Shown here: positions 9,990 to 20,029 of the stretch, piece after piece
Layout: every line of letters starts with the position of its first letter
Position numbering within the stretch: position 1 is the first letter of the stretch
NCBI GenBank assembly: GCA_037974335.1
Contig: CM075729.1
Coordinates: 131,173,820-131,237,819, forward strand
Reading direction: 5' to 3'
DNA: 64,000 nt
Origin: Prionace glauca
Lineage: Eukaryota; Chordata; Chondrichthyes; Carcharhiniformes; Carcharhinidae
Translations under genes and position numbers: made by a program
Notes under the pieces: generated by a model
The model's database searches: none
The model's input: only the letters and a program-made list of their open reading frames with translations
What the model was told of the DNA's origin: nothing

Positions 9990-11875
9990 ACGTTCATAGA
10001 ATCCTACAATGCAGAAGGAGGCCATTCAGCCCATCAAGTCTGCACTGACCACAATCCCAGCCAGGCCCTATCCCCATAACCCCTTGCATTCACCCTGGCT
10101 AGTCCCCCTGACGCTAAGGGGCCATTTAGCATGGCGAATCCCCCTAACCTGCACATCTTTGGACACTAAGGGGCAATTTAGCATGGCCAATCCTCCTAAC
10201 CTGCACATCTTTGGACACTAAGGGGCAATTTAGCATGGCCAATCCACCTAACCTACACATCTTTGGACACTAAGGGGCAATTTAGCATGGCCAATCCACC
10301 GTACCTGCTCATCTTTGGACACTAAGGGGCAATTTAGCATGGCCAATCCACCTTACCTGCTCATCTTTGGACACTAAGGGGCAATTTAGCATGGCCAATC
10401 CATCTAACCTGCACATCTTTGGACACTAAGGGGCAATTTAGCATGGCCAATCCATCTAACCTGCACATCTTTGGACACTAAGGGGCAATTTAGCATGGCC
10501 AATCCACCTTACCTGCTCATCTTTGGACGCTAAGGGGCAATTTAGCACGGCCAATCCATCTAACCTGCACATCTTTGGACACTAAGGGGCAATTTAGCAT
10601 GGCCAATCCATCTAACCTGCACATCTTTGGACACTAAGGGGCAATTTAGCATGGCCAATCCATCTAACCTGCACATCTTTGGACACTAAGGGACAATTTA
10701 GCATGGCCAATCCACCTTACCTGCTCATCTTTGGACACTAAGGGGCAATTTAGCATGGCCAATCCATCTAACCTGCACATCTTTGGACACTAAGGGGCAA
10801 TTTAGCATGGCCAATCCATCTAACCTGCACATCTTTGGACACTAAGGGGCAATTTAGCATGGCCAATCCACCTTACCTGCTCATCTTTGGACGCTAAGGG
10901 GCAATTTAGCACGGCCAATCCATCTAACCTGCACATCTTTGGACACTAAGGGGCAATTTAGCATGGCCAATCCATCTAACCTGCAAATCTTTGGACACTA
11001 AGGGACAATTTAGCATGGCCAATCCACCTTACCTGCTCATCTTTGGACACTAAGGGGCAATTTAGCATGGCCAATCCATCTAACCTGCACATCTTTGGAC
11101 ACTAAGCGGCAATTTAGCATGGCCAATCCATCTAACCTGCACATCTTTGGACACTAAGGGACAATTTAGCATGGCCAATCCACCTTACCTGCTCATCTTT
11201 GGACACTAAGGGGCAATTTAGCATGGCCAATCCATCTAACCTGCACATCTTTGGACACTAAGGGGCAATTTAGCATGGCCAATCCACCTTACCTGCTCAT
11301 CTTTGGACGCTAAGGGGCAATTTAGCACGGCCAATCCACCTAACCTGCACATCTTTGGACACTAAGGGGCAATTTAGCATGGCCAATCCACCTAACCTGC
11401 ACATCTTTGGACACTAAGGGGCAATTTAGCATGGCCAATCCACCTAACCTGCTCATCTTTGGACACTAAGGGGCAATTTAGCATGGCCAATCCATCTAAC
11501 CTGCACATCTTTGGACACTAAGGGGCAATTTAGCATGTCCAATCCATCTAACCTGCACATCTTTGGACACTAAGGGGCAATTTAGCATGGCCAATCCCCC
11601 TAACCTGCACATCTTTTGACACTAAGGGGCAATTTAGCATGGCCAATCCACCTAACCTGCACATCTTTGGACACTAAGGGACAATTTAGCATGGCCAATC
11701 TACCTAAGCTGCTCATCTTTGGAGTGTGGGAAGGGGGAACTGGAGCACCCAGAGGAAACCCATGCAGACACGGGGAGAACGTACAAACTCCACACAGACA
11801 CTGACCCCCAAGCTGGGAATTAAACCCGGGTCCCTGGCACTGTGGGGCAACAGTGCTAACCACTGTGCCTACCCA
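9990..11875 (-). mobile_element. HC-SINE with about 31-copy expansion, inserted in SINE-B
   Basis: In reverse orientation: the CR1-like tail at 9993-10095 (GAATCCTACAATGCAGAAGG), a 1.6-kb array, then the body and tRNA-like head at 11716-11875 (GGGTCCCTGGCACTGTGGGG). This is the largest SINE-internal expansion in the window. Confidence 0.9.
10097..11712 (-). repeat. 52-bp minisatellite with higher-order repeats
   Basis: About 31 units. Marker variants (CTTACCTGCTCATCTTTGG, GACGCTAAGG, GCACGGCCAATCC) recur together. The GACGCTAAGG marker is near 10526, 10889 and 11307, roughly 7 and 8 units apart, showing that multi-unit blocks were duplicated. Confidence 0.9.
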
Positions 11876-11965
11876 GCACTCTAGTTCAAGGGCAACTAGG
11901 GGTGGGCAATAAAAGCTGGCAAGCCCAGGACACCCATGGCCCCCCCCAAACAAACTTTAAAAAAA
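11876..11965 (+). mobile_element. SINE-B, 3' portion
   Basis: TTCAAGGGCAACTAGGGGTG and GGGCAATAAAAGCTGGC are the 3' end of SINE-B. They complete the copy begun at 9695. Confidence 0.75.
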
Positions 11966-12000
11966 TTATCTTGAAGTCATTTCAACTTTTACAGGTGACT

Positions 12001-12006
12001 TTTATT
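12001..12006 (-). terminator. Candidate PTGES poly(A) signal
   Basis: AATAAA on the minus strand lies 1053 nt past the PTGES stop codon, with A/T-rich sequence around it. The intervening 12007-13058 contains no mobile element I recognise, which fits a 3' UTR of about 1.05 kb. The cleavage site would be near 11985. Confidence 0.5.
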
Positions 12007-13058
12007 AAATTAAAATATTAACATCAATAAATAGATAGAATATAACGACTTTGTACATTAAAATGTCTGACTGACAGAAGGTTTAAGATAACAGTGTCAT
12101 TAAAGTGTGTCTGGTGATCCTTGCAATGATTACAGTGGCTTGGAGGAGTTTGGGGGGTTTGACGGGGGGGGGTGGGGGTAGTGTTGGCGTACGTGGGGAG
12201 GGGGGGTGGGGGGAGAAAATTTGGGGTGGATTGTAATGACCCAATCTGAGTCTGCCCCGTTCCTGCCGCTGGGACGGGGGGGTTAATTTAGGCGAGTAGG
12301 CCCAATGGGCTCAGGAATGACGCTGGGTTCGTTCTATTCTAACCTCTATTATAATCATTCCCAATGGGAACTCTGGGAGAAAGTCTATGGCCCCGGGGGT
12401 GGGAGAGCGCCGCCCGAAAGGCCACTGACTCCGGCGGGACTGGAAAATCTGGAAAATCCCGCCGGCTCGACCGGAAGCATTCCCACCTCTGTGGTGAGGG
12501 GAGGAGGCGTTGGAGGAAGTGGTGAAAGGGAGCCATTTTGAATCCCCAGCTGTCCCTGTTGAAGAGGAGACTGCAGCGGGATAGAGATTAGCCTGAATTT
12601 TCCGGGTACGGCGCTGGTGTTAAGGTTATAGGGAGTGGCTGATTGGGATATGGGCTCGGTTCTCTGGGTCGCTCAGGTCAAACCCAGGATTCAAGTGAGG
12701 AAACAATCCCATCGTCATTGGCCACTCCATCCATGACCTATTATAGAGAGGGAAGGTCAAATCCTCCACCATTGACACTGGAACTCCTTTAGAAGCCAGT
12801 GCTTGCATTCTTATCTTCTCTTTCAAAATCATTACCACGCTTTTTTCCTTTCAGAATCTCTGTAAAACCCACCCTCTCGGATCAAGCTTTTGCCAACGTT
12901 TTTCTCACATCTACTAATGTGGCTTGGTGTCAGATTTTGGTCTTTGACCGCCTCTGTCAAGCACTTTGTGAGGTTTTTATCTGTTCAGCCTTTCCCCAAG
13001 GCTTCAGCCGAGTTGTAGGCCTCAGAGGAAATCTTCAGGTTTTCCAAGGCTCCTTCCT
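12007..13058 (-). other. Probable PTGES 3' UTR
   Basis: The stretch between the PTGES stop and the AATAAA is free of the SINE and CR1 sequence that fills its surroundings, although it has G-rich runs near 12160-12215. Its repeat-free state suggests transcribed sequence, but nothing here proves the transcript end. Confidence 0.45.
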
Positions 13059-13308
13059 TCACCAGTGAGAAGAAATGTTGATGAGAATCTTGAGAGCCAT
13101 GGAGAAACATGGGATCTGGCCCAGAGTGTAGGCCAGGGACCGGGCCGGGGCCTTCAGGGCAAACAGGTAGGCCACAGTGTGCAGCAGGCGGGCCAGGAAG
13201 AAGATCTGGAAGTGGAGCCTGGCGATGGATGGAGTGGGATCCAGGAAGCAGTACAGTGTGCCCAGGAAGAGGAAGGGGTAGATGCACTCCATGTCATTAC
13301 GGTGAGCC
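13059..13308 (-). CDS. PTGES: PTGES coding exon 3
   Basis: It completes the split Arg codon and encodes 82 more residues, from AHRNDMECIYPFLFL to KILINISSHW, then TGA. It carries membrane helices 2-4 and the glutathione-binding motif (LLHTVAYLFALKAPARSLAY). The acceptor is ATTGCAG, with a CTAAC branch-point candidate about 30 nt upstream. Confidence 0.95.
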
Positions 13309-16300
13309 CTGCAATGGTGAAACGGAAAACAACGGGTTAGCTGAAAGTGACACATGTCCTTCTGGGCATACATGGGAAACATTGACGCACTGCCAAGGGG
13401 GAATTTTGCATGGCCAATCCCTCTAACAGACGCATGTTTGGACACTGAGGAGCAATTTAGCATGGCCAAACCCCCTAACAAACACATTTTTAGATAAAAA
13501 GGGGTAATTTAGCATGGCCAATCCCCCTAACCAACACATTTTTAGATAGTAAGGGGTAATTTAGCATGGCCAATCCAACTAACCTGCACATCTTTGGATA
13601 GTAAAGAGTAATTTAGCTCAGCCAATCCACCTAGCATGCACGTATTTGGACACTAAGGGACAATTTAACATGGCCAATCCACCTAACCTGCACATCTTTG
13701 GACACTAAGGGGTAATTTAGCACGGCCAAGCCACCTAACCTGCACATCTTTGGACACTAAGGGGCAATTTAGCATGGCCAATCCACCTAACCTGCACATC
13801 TTTGGACACTAAGGGACAATTTATCACAGCCAATGCACCTAAACCCACACATCTTTGGACTGGATCAGTATTCTCAGTGAAAATGTCTCTGCGCCCCTCA
13901 CCCTTCCTCCTCCATTAGGAGGTTGGGATTTGAACTGGGGGCAATCTTAACCTAATTTATTGGAAGGAGGTCCCGTGAAATTAAACTAAACAGTGGCCTC
14001 ACTCTTTGACTGCGTCTTCCATTGACGTCGATGGGAGTGGTTAATTGAAATCCTGTCAAGGGATGGTTAGACTCTGGTCTGTGTTCCCTGAACTCCTTCC
14101 CCCCCTTCACCACTCCCCCCCCACCCTTACCCTCCCCCAGATTGGTTTCACACAGCGTAGATGGAGCATCGAAAGAGGCACACAGGATTCGAGGCAAAAC
14201 AAAACCTTGCTAGCTGGGGGAGGTGACCTCTTAACCACAATTAGGAATGAAACCGCGACAAGCGTCTGCAAGATCCTTACCTCCGGCAACGCTCAACGTC
14301 TGGGTCGGTTCGGCAGAGTTTCAGGCCCCCATGTCTGAGAGCGTCCTCAGGATTGGCAAAAGCCTAGAAGAGAATGGGGACAGGCAAGGGTTAATATCAT
14401 TAGGCGGCCCCCCCCTCTCTGCTGGCTCCGTCTAGAGTAGCTGACGGTTTTAGCTCACTACAAAATAACAGGAAAGCGACTCTGTTACAAACTGGTGGGA
14501 ACAGAGACGAGCTTTCCCAAAGGGCCTCGCTCATTCTGGCGTGCTTTTGGAAGCCCTGAGGTCTTTTTTAAACGTTGGTTCATGGCGCGTCGCTGGCTGG
14601 CGTTTGCCGCCCCTGGCACTGAGTGTCTCGCTCGGTCATTCTATGAGGGCAGTTGAGAGCCAGCCACATTGCTGTGTGTCTCTGGAGTCGCAGACCGAGA
14701 CTGCGGATTCCCTTCCGGAAAGGGACATCACTGAATCAGATGGGTCTCCTTTTTACAACGATCGTTTCTGGGTCATCATTGGAGTTTTAATCCAATTATT
14801 GAATTCAACAATCTGCCTCAATGGATTCAAACCCAATTGCCCAGAGCATCACCCTGGCTCTCTGGATTACTAGTCCAGTGTCGCCACCAGCCACTCCCCC
14901 CACTTTGAGGCAAAAGGCAATGCAGAACCACAAGTTCTTTGCCCATCTGACATTAATCATAGAATTCCTACAGGGCAGAGGAAGGAGGCCATTCAGCCCA
15001 TCGAGTCTGCACCGACAGCAATCCCACCCAGGCCCTATCCTCGAAACCTCACATATTTACCCTGCTAACCCTCTTAAAATCAAGGGGCAATTTAGCATGG
15101 CCAATCCATCTAACCTGCACGTTCTTGGAGTGTAGGAGGAAACGCACAGAGACATGGGAACAATGTCTAACCCCCATACATTTAGCATGGCCAATCCGCC
15201 TAATTTACACACCTTTGGACTCTAAGGGACAATTTAGCACAGCCAATCCATCTAACCTGCACATCTTTGGACATAAGAACATAAGAAATAGGAGCAGGAG
15301 TAGGCCATCTAGCCCTTCGAGCCTGCCCCGCCATTCAATAAGATCATGGCTGAACTGTCGTGGCTCAGTTCCACATTCCCGCCCTCTCCCCATAACCCTT
15401 AATCCCCTCTCTTATCAAAAACCCATCAACCCGCTTCTTAAAAATATTTAGCGAGGCAGCCTCCACCACTTCAACGGGCAGAGAATTCCAGAGATTCACC
15501 ACCCTTTGAGTGAAGAAGTTCCTCCTCAACTCTGTTCTAAACCGCCTCCCCTTTATCTTGAGGCTGTGCCCCCTAGTCCTACTGTCTTTTTTGAGCGGGA
15601 AGAGTCTCTCCACCGAAGGGTCTCTCCACCTAAGAGTCTCTCCACCTAAGGACACTAAGGGACAATTTAGCATGGCCAATCCACCTAATCTGCACTTCTT
15701 TGGACACTAAGGGACAATTTAGCATGGCCAATCCACCTAACCTGCACATCTTTGGACACTAAGGGACAATTTAGCATGGCCAATCCATCTAACCTGCACA
15801 TCTTTGGACACTAAGGGACAATTTAGTATGGCCAATCCACCTAATCTGCACTTCTTTGGACACTAAGGGACAATTTAGCATGGCCAATCCACCCTAAACT
15901 ACACATCTTTGGACACTAAGGGACAATTTAGCATGGCCAATCCACCTAACCTGCACATCTTTGGACACTAAGGGACAATTTAGCATGGCCAATCCACCTA
16001 ACCTACACATCTTTGGACACTAAGGGACAATTTAGTATGGCCAATCCACCTAATCTGCACTTCTTTGGACACTAAGGGACAATTTAGCATGGCCAATCCA
16101 CCCTAAACTACACATCTTTGGACACTAAGGGACAATTTAGCATGGCCAATCCACCTAACCTGCACATCTTTGGACACTAAGGGACAATTTAGCACGGCCA
16201 ATCCACCTAACCTACACATCTTTGGACACTAAGGGACAATTTAGTATGGCCAATCCACCTAATCTGCACTTCTTTGGACACTAAGGGACAATTTAGTATG

Positions 16301-17116
16301 GCCAATCCACCTAATCTGCACTTCTTTGGACACTAAGGGACAATTTAGCATGGCCAATCCACCCTAAACTACACATCTTTGGACACTAAGGGACAATTTA
16401 GCATGGCCAATCCACCTAACCTGCACATCTTTGGACACTAAGGGACAATTTAGCACGGCCAATCCATCTAACCTGCACATCTTTGGACACTAAGGGGCAA
16501 TTTAGCACGGCCAATCCATCTAACCTGCACATCTTTGGACACTAAGGGGCAATTTAGCACGGCCAATCCATCTAACCTGCACATCTTTGGACACTAAGGG
16601 ACAATTTAGCATGGCCAATCCACCTAATCTGCACTTCTTTGGACACTAAGGGACAATTTAGCATGGCCAATCCACCCTAAACTACACATCTTTGGACACT
16701 AAGGGACAATTTAGCATGGCCAATCCACCTAACCTGCACATCTTTGGACACTAAGGGACAATTTAGCACGGCCAATCCATCTAACCTGCACATCTTTGGA
16801 CACTAAGGGGCAATTTAGCACGGCCAATCCATCTAACCTGCACATCTTTGGACACTAAGGGGCAATTTAGCACGGCCAATCCATCTAACCTGCACATCTT
16901 TGGACACTAAGGGGCAATTTAGCATGGCCAATCCACCTAACCTACACATTTGCTGGAACTGAACCCGGTTCATGTTGCTTATCAGACAACAAGGCTCACC
17001 TTTTTGCGCAGCCTGACTTGACCTGTTAGAATAGCGATGACAAACATCTTAACGAGCAAGAGAACAGCGTAGAAGATAAAAGAGCAGAAGACCTCATTCT
17101 TCAAGTTCAGAGACAT
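13059..17116 (-). CDS. PTGES: Prostaglandin E synthase, microsomal (mPGES-1), three exons
   Basis: A complete gene on the minus strand: exons 17116-17000, 14363-14281 and 13308-13059, giving 149 aa against 152 in human. The enzyme is a glutathione-dependent MAPEG membrane protein that isomerises cyclooxygenase-derived PGH2 to PGE2, as a trimer in the nuclear and ER membranes. It starts MSLNLKNEVF and has a first membrane segment at about residues 10-33. The family signatures are TGQVRLRKKAFANPEDALRH, DPDVERC and RAHRND. Residues matching the human active site are present: D46, R67, R70, N71, E74, H110, Y114, R123, S124, Y127 and T128 (human number minus 3). All splice sites are GT-AG with intron phases 0 and 2. 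Both introns carry SINE minisatellites. It looks intact. Confidence 0.97.
13390..13862 (-). repeat. 52-bp HC-SINE array in PTGES intron 2
   Basis: About nine units in reverse orientation. The leftmost are diverged (ATTTTTAGATAAAAAGGGGT) and the rightmost close to consensus. The array starts about 80 bp upstream of the exon 3 acceptor. No tRNA-like head is visible. Confidence 0.85.
13863..14280. other. Rest of PTGES intron 2
   Basis: No recognisable mobile element. It includes pyrimidine-rich sequence near 14095-14140 on the plus strand. No other exon is evident. Confidence 0.5.
14281..14363 (-). CDS. PTGES: PTGES coding exon 2
   Basis: An 83-bp exon encoding AFANPEDALRHGG, LKLCRTDPDVERCR and two bases of the next Arg codon. 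It follows acceptor TTCTCTTCTAG and precedes donor GTAAGG. It covers the cytoplasmic loop with Asp46 (human Asp49). Confidence 0.95.
14364..14949. other. PTGES intron 1, 3' part
   Basis: Mostly single-copy sequence. A SINE-B head fragment (CTCTGGATTACTAGTCCAGT) lies near 14858-14885. No exon signal beyond PTGES exon 2 is seen. Confidence 0.5.
15271..15640 (-). mobile_element. CR1-A LINE fragment inserted in SINE array
   Basis: The 3' tail (ACATAAGAACATAAGAAATA) is at 15271. The coding end reads KDSRTRGHSLKIKG, then RNFFTQRVVNLWNSLPVEVV. It is truncated at about 15610-15640, where a short triplicated GTCTCTCCACC motif marks the 5' junction. A 5-bp GGACA occurs at both edges, a possible target duplication. 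Confidence 0.85.
15641..16945 (-). repeat. 52-bp minisatellite with 209-bp higher-order period
   Basis: About 25 units. The variant CTAATCTGCACTTCTTTGG starts at 15841, 16050 and 16259, exactly 209 bp (four units) apart. The companion variant CCACCCTAAACTACACATC travels with it. This is a clear higher-order repeat. Confidence 0.9.
17000..17116 (-). CDS. PTGES: PTGES coding exon 1
   Basis: This exon encodes 39 residues, from ATG at 17116 to RLRKK, ending exactly at a codon boundary before donor GTGAGC at 16999. It contains the first transmembrane helix (FCSFIFYAVLLLVKMFVIAI). The next in-frame methionine lies inside the helix, so this start is the only sensible one. A 52-bp SINE array begins about 55 bp into the intron. 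Confidence 0.95.
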
Positions 17117-17160
17117 CTTTGCCTTGGTTGCTTGTTACAAGTCTGGGACTCAGCTGGGTT

Positions 17161-17169
17161 CCTTATATA
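17161..17169 (-). promoter_or_regulatory. TATA-like box of PTGES
   Basis: TATATAAGG on the minus strand lies 45 bp upstream of the PTGES ATG. A start site about 30 bp downstream would be near 17138, giving a short 5' UTR of about 20 nt. It sits in a TA-rich stretch (GTATATACAGTATATAAGG), so a chance match is possible. Confidence 0.5.
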
Positions 17170-17418
17170 CTGTATATACATAATACACGCACACACAGTC
17201 ACACCCCCACCCCCACGTACATACTCAGGAAACACTGATGTCACAGTCTGTAAATCGGGTGAGGTCTCTGCAGTCTGCTCAGACTTGCAATCAATTTTAA
17301 ATCAATAGCTTTCATCAGGCACGCTGGGGAATGTGTATGTTAACCAAAAACACGTCCCACTGCCAAGACACCCTGCAGCGTCGCTGCAGAAATTTCCATT
17401 CTGAGAAACTCAGTTCAC
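17170..17418. other. PTGES upstream flank
   Basis: Includes an ACACGCACACACAGTCACAC stretch, a run of CCCCCACC, and sequence with no recognised element. This is the likely proximal promoter area of PTGES. No factor site is called with confidence. Confidence 0.4.
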
Positions 17419-18088
17419 TCCCAGTGGTTAGCACAGCTGCCTCACAGGGACCCGGGTTCAATCCCCCGCCCCTTGGCTCACTGTCTGTGTGGAGTCTGCA
17501 TGGGTTTCTTCTGGGAGCTCAAAGATGTCCAGGTTAAGGTGGATTGGCCATGCTAAATTGTCCCTTAGTGTCCAAAGATGTGCAGGTTAGGTGGATTGGC
17601 CATGCTAAATTACCCCTAAGTGTCCAAAGATGTCCAGGTTAGGGTAGATTGGTCATGCTAAATTACCCCTAAGTGTCCAAAGATGTCCAGGTTAGGTGGA
17701 TTGGCCATGCTAAATTGTCCCTTAGTGTCCAAAGATGTGCAGGTTAGGGTGGATTGGCCATGCTAAATTACCCCTTAGTGTCCAAAGATGTGCAGGTTAG
17801 ATGGATTGGCCATGCTAAATTGCCCCTTAGTGTCCAAAGATGTCCAGGTTAGGGGGATTGGCCATGCTAAATTGCCCCTTAGTGTCCAAAGATGTGCAGG
17901 TTAGGGTGGATTGGCCATGCTAAATTGTCCCTTAGTGTCCAAAGATGTGCAGGTTAGATGGATTGGCCATGCTAAATTGCCCCTTAGTGTCCAAAGATGT
18001 GCAGGTTAGGTGGATGGGCCATGCTAAATTGTCCCTTAGTGTCCAAAGGTGTGCAGGGATTGGCCATGCTAAATTGCTCCTTAGTGTC
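17419..18088 (+). mobile_element. HC-SINE with about 11-copy array, tail lost
   Basis: A shortened tRNA-like head (AGTGGTTAGCACAGCTGCCT, then GGGTTCAATCCC) and a partly deleted body lead into 52-bp units at 17530-18088. The SINE tail is replaced at 18089 by an L2-like LINE end. Confidence 0.85.
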
Positions 18089-18166
18089 CTTCTCTATGAA
18101 CGGTATGCTTTGTCTGTATAACACACAAGAAACAATACTTTTCACTGAATACTAACAGATGTGACA
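18089..18166 (+). mobile_element. L2-like LINE 3'-end fragment
   Basis: TTCTCTATGAACGGTATGCT and CAAGAAACAATACTTTTCAC are the sense 3' end of the L2-like LINE. Its first 25 bp recur exactly at 19101-19125 inside a CR1-B copy. Confidence 0.7.
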
Positions 18167-18436
18167 ATTCTCGGAGACTTTTCCCATCCGGCCCGCCGTG
18201 GGAATTGTAGCGGGCAGTGGGGTGGACCATGCGTTGCCCTCGGGAGGGGCATTCAGGTTTTGGGAACAAGCGGAAAACCCCACTCTGAGCTGCTATCGTA
18301 GTCGTTGTGTTTAAGTGTGCAATAGTGCATAGCTGGCACGCCAAACATTACCAAGGAAAGCAATCCCAGCTTTTCTTGGAAAAGTGAGGGGCAGGGAGGA
18401 AGGAGGGCCTGAGATGATGGGAGCCACGATAGAGAG
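18167..18436. other. Unassigned sequence
   Basis: No element or exon recognised. Confidence 0.4.
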
Positions 18437-19252
18437 CTTTGAGTACACTATTAAGGGCAGGGGTCTTAGTAGCGTTGAAGAGCAGAAGGATCTCGGGGTC
18501 CGGGTTCACAGGACTCTTAAATCGGCCTCGCAGGTGGAGGAGGTGGTCAAGAAGGCGTATGGTGTACTGGCCTTCATTAATCGAGGGATTGAGTTTAGGA
18601 GTCGGGAGGTAATGCTGCAACTTTACAGGACCCTCGTCAGGCCTCATTTGGAGTACTGTGCGCAGTTCTGGTCGCCTCACTATAGGAAAGACGTAGAAGC
18701 TATTGAAAGGGTGCAGAGGAGATTTACAAGGATGTTGCCTGGACTGGGAGGCATGCCTTATGAAGATAGGTTGAGGGAGCTGGGACTCTTTTCCCTGGAG
18801 AGGCGAAGGTTGAGAGGCGACCTGATAGAAGTTTATAAGATGTTGAGAGGAATAGATAGGGTGGACACTCAGAGGCTATTTCCCCGGGTTGAAATGGTCG
18901 CTACGAGAGGACACAGATTTAAGGTGCGGGGAGGGAAGTACAGAGGTGATGTTAGGGGTGAGTTTTTCACTCAGAGGGTGGTGAGTGAATGGAATCGGCT
19001 GCTGTCGTCGGTGGTGGAGGCGAACTCGCTGGGGTCTTTTAAAAGACTTCTGGATGAGTATATGGGGTTTAATGGGATTAAACCCATTAAACCCCATATA
19101 CTTCTCTATGAACGGTATGCTTTGTTATAGATAGGTCTATAGGGGGTTATAGATAGGTCTATAGATTGGTGGGGTTGATGCGATCGGCGCAACTCGAGGG
19201 CCGAAGGGCCTGTTTGTGCTGTAATGTTCTATGTTCTATGTTCTATGTTCTT
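18437..19252 (+). mobile_element. CR1-B LINE, 5'-truncated, with templated insertion
   Basis: A CR1 C-terminal region open from about 18433 (FEYTIKGRGLSSVEEQKDLG) through SFKRLLDEYMGFNG, with the standard GAAGGGCCTGTTTGTGCTGT and TTCTATG tail. Compared with the copies at 6551 and 42318 it has about 63 extra bases at 19080-19142, described as a separate finding. Confidence 0.9.
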
Positions 19253-19609
19253 TGCTGTTGAGTGAGCCACGCCTCCTTCAGCGTGTTTCAACTTGCAGAA
19301 GTTTAACTACATGGGATGTGCGACCGATGTGTCTTCACCAGGTTTTTTGTGGTTGTGTTGGATATTGTCCAATAGCATCCGGCTGCAAGTGTTCTGAGGC
19401 AAGCGGCTCAGAAAACATTCAACCGCAGAAACATAACAAATTTAGCAATGCCCGCACAAGTACCATTCTTGTCTAAATTCCAGAAACAGAAGGAAAGGAA
19501 CTTCCTTTGCTGTTGGAATCCTGCCACTGTTAGAGAGAACACGCGAGGTTCTGACAGAGTCTTAATGTTCCCGGACTCATAATCCTGTAAATCCAGGGCC
19601 AGGTGTTCC
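19253..19609. other. Unassigned sequence
   Basis: Nothing recognised in about 350 bases. Confidence 0.4.
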
Positions 19610-19950
19610 TGTAATTCCAGTGATCCTGGGGGATGCTTGGGTTCAAATCCCAACAGTTGGGAGAGCTTGTACTCAGTTCCTAATTCTGGAATATTCCATT
19701 AAAAATCAAGCCAGCCTCAGAAATGGTGATCATGGAACCACTGTCAATTGCTGGAAAAATCCGTCGGGTTCACTCGTGTCCCTTTAGGGAGGGAAATCTG
19801 CCGTCCTAACCCGGTCTGGCCTACATGTCATTCCAGAGCCACAGCCAATCCCTTCGGAAATGGCAAAGCACTGATTGCAAGGGCAATTAGGGGTGGCAAA
19901 CAAATCCTGGTCTTGTTAGTCACGCCCGCATCCCCTGAAAATAAATTTTA
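19610..19950 (+). mobile_element. SINE-B
   Basis: A decayed head (GGGTTCAAATCCCAACAGTT), the body (GGAGGGAAATCTGCCGTCCT, GGTCTGGCCTACATG) and the 3' end (GGGCAATTAGGGGTGGCAAA). Near full length. Confidence 0.75.
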
Positions 19951-20029
19951 GATGGCCAATTTACGTAAGATGCCACAACCAGTAATGAGATGTATGGGCA
20001 GGCAATCTGTTTCCAGTGATGTAGCTTTA

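Larger units (their letters stand above)
14950..16950 (-). mobile_element. HC-SINE with expanded array, split by CR1-A, in PTGES intron 1
   Basis: The CR1-like tail is at 14955-15060 (AGAATTCCTACAGGGCAGAG and GTCTGCACCGACAGCAATCC). Array units follow to 15270 and, after an inserted CR1-A (15271-15640), from 15641 to about 16945. The tRNA-like head is absent. It shares the gene's orientation and fills most of intron 1. Confidence 0.85.

Noticed and set aside
10097-11712. Regularly spaced repeats resembling a CRISPR array
   Set aside because: Units are directly tandem with no unique spacers, in a vertebrate SINE context.
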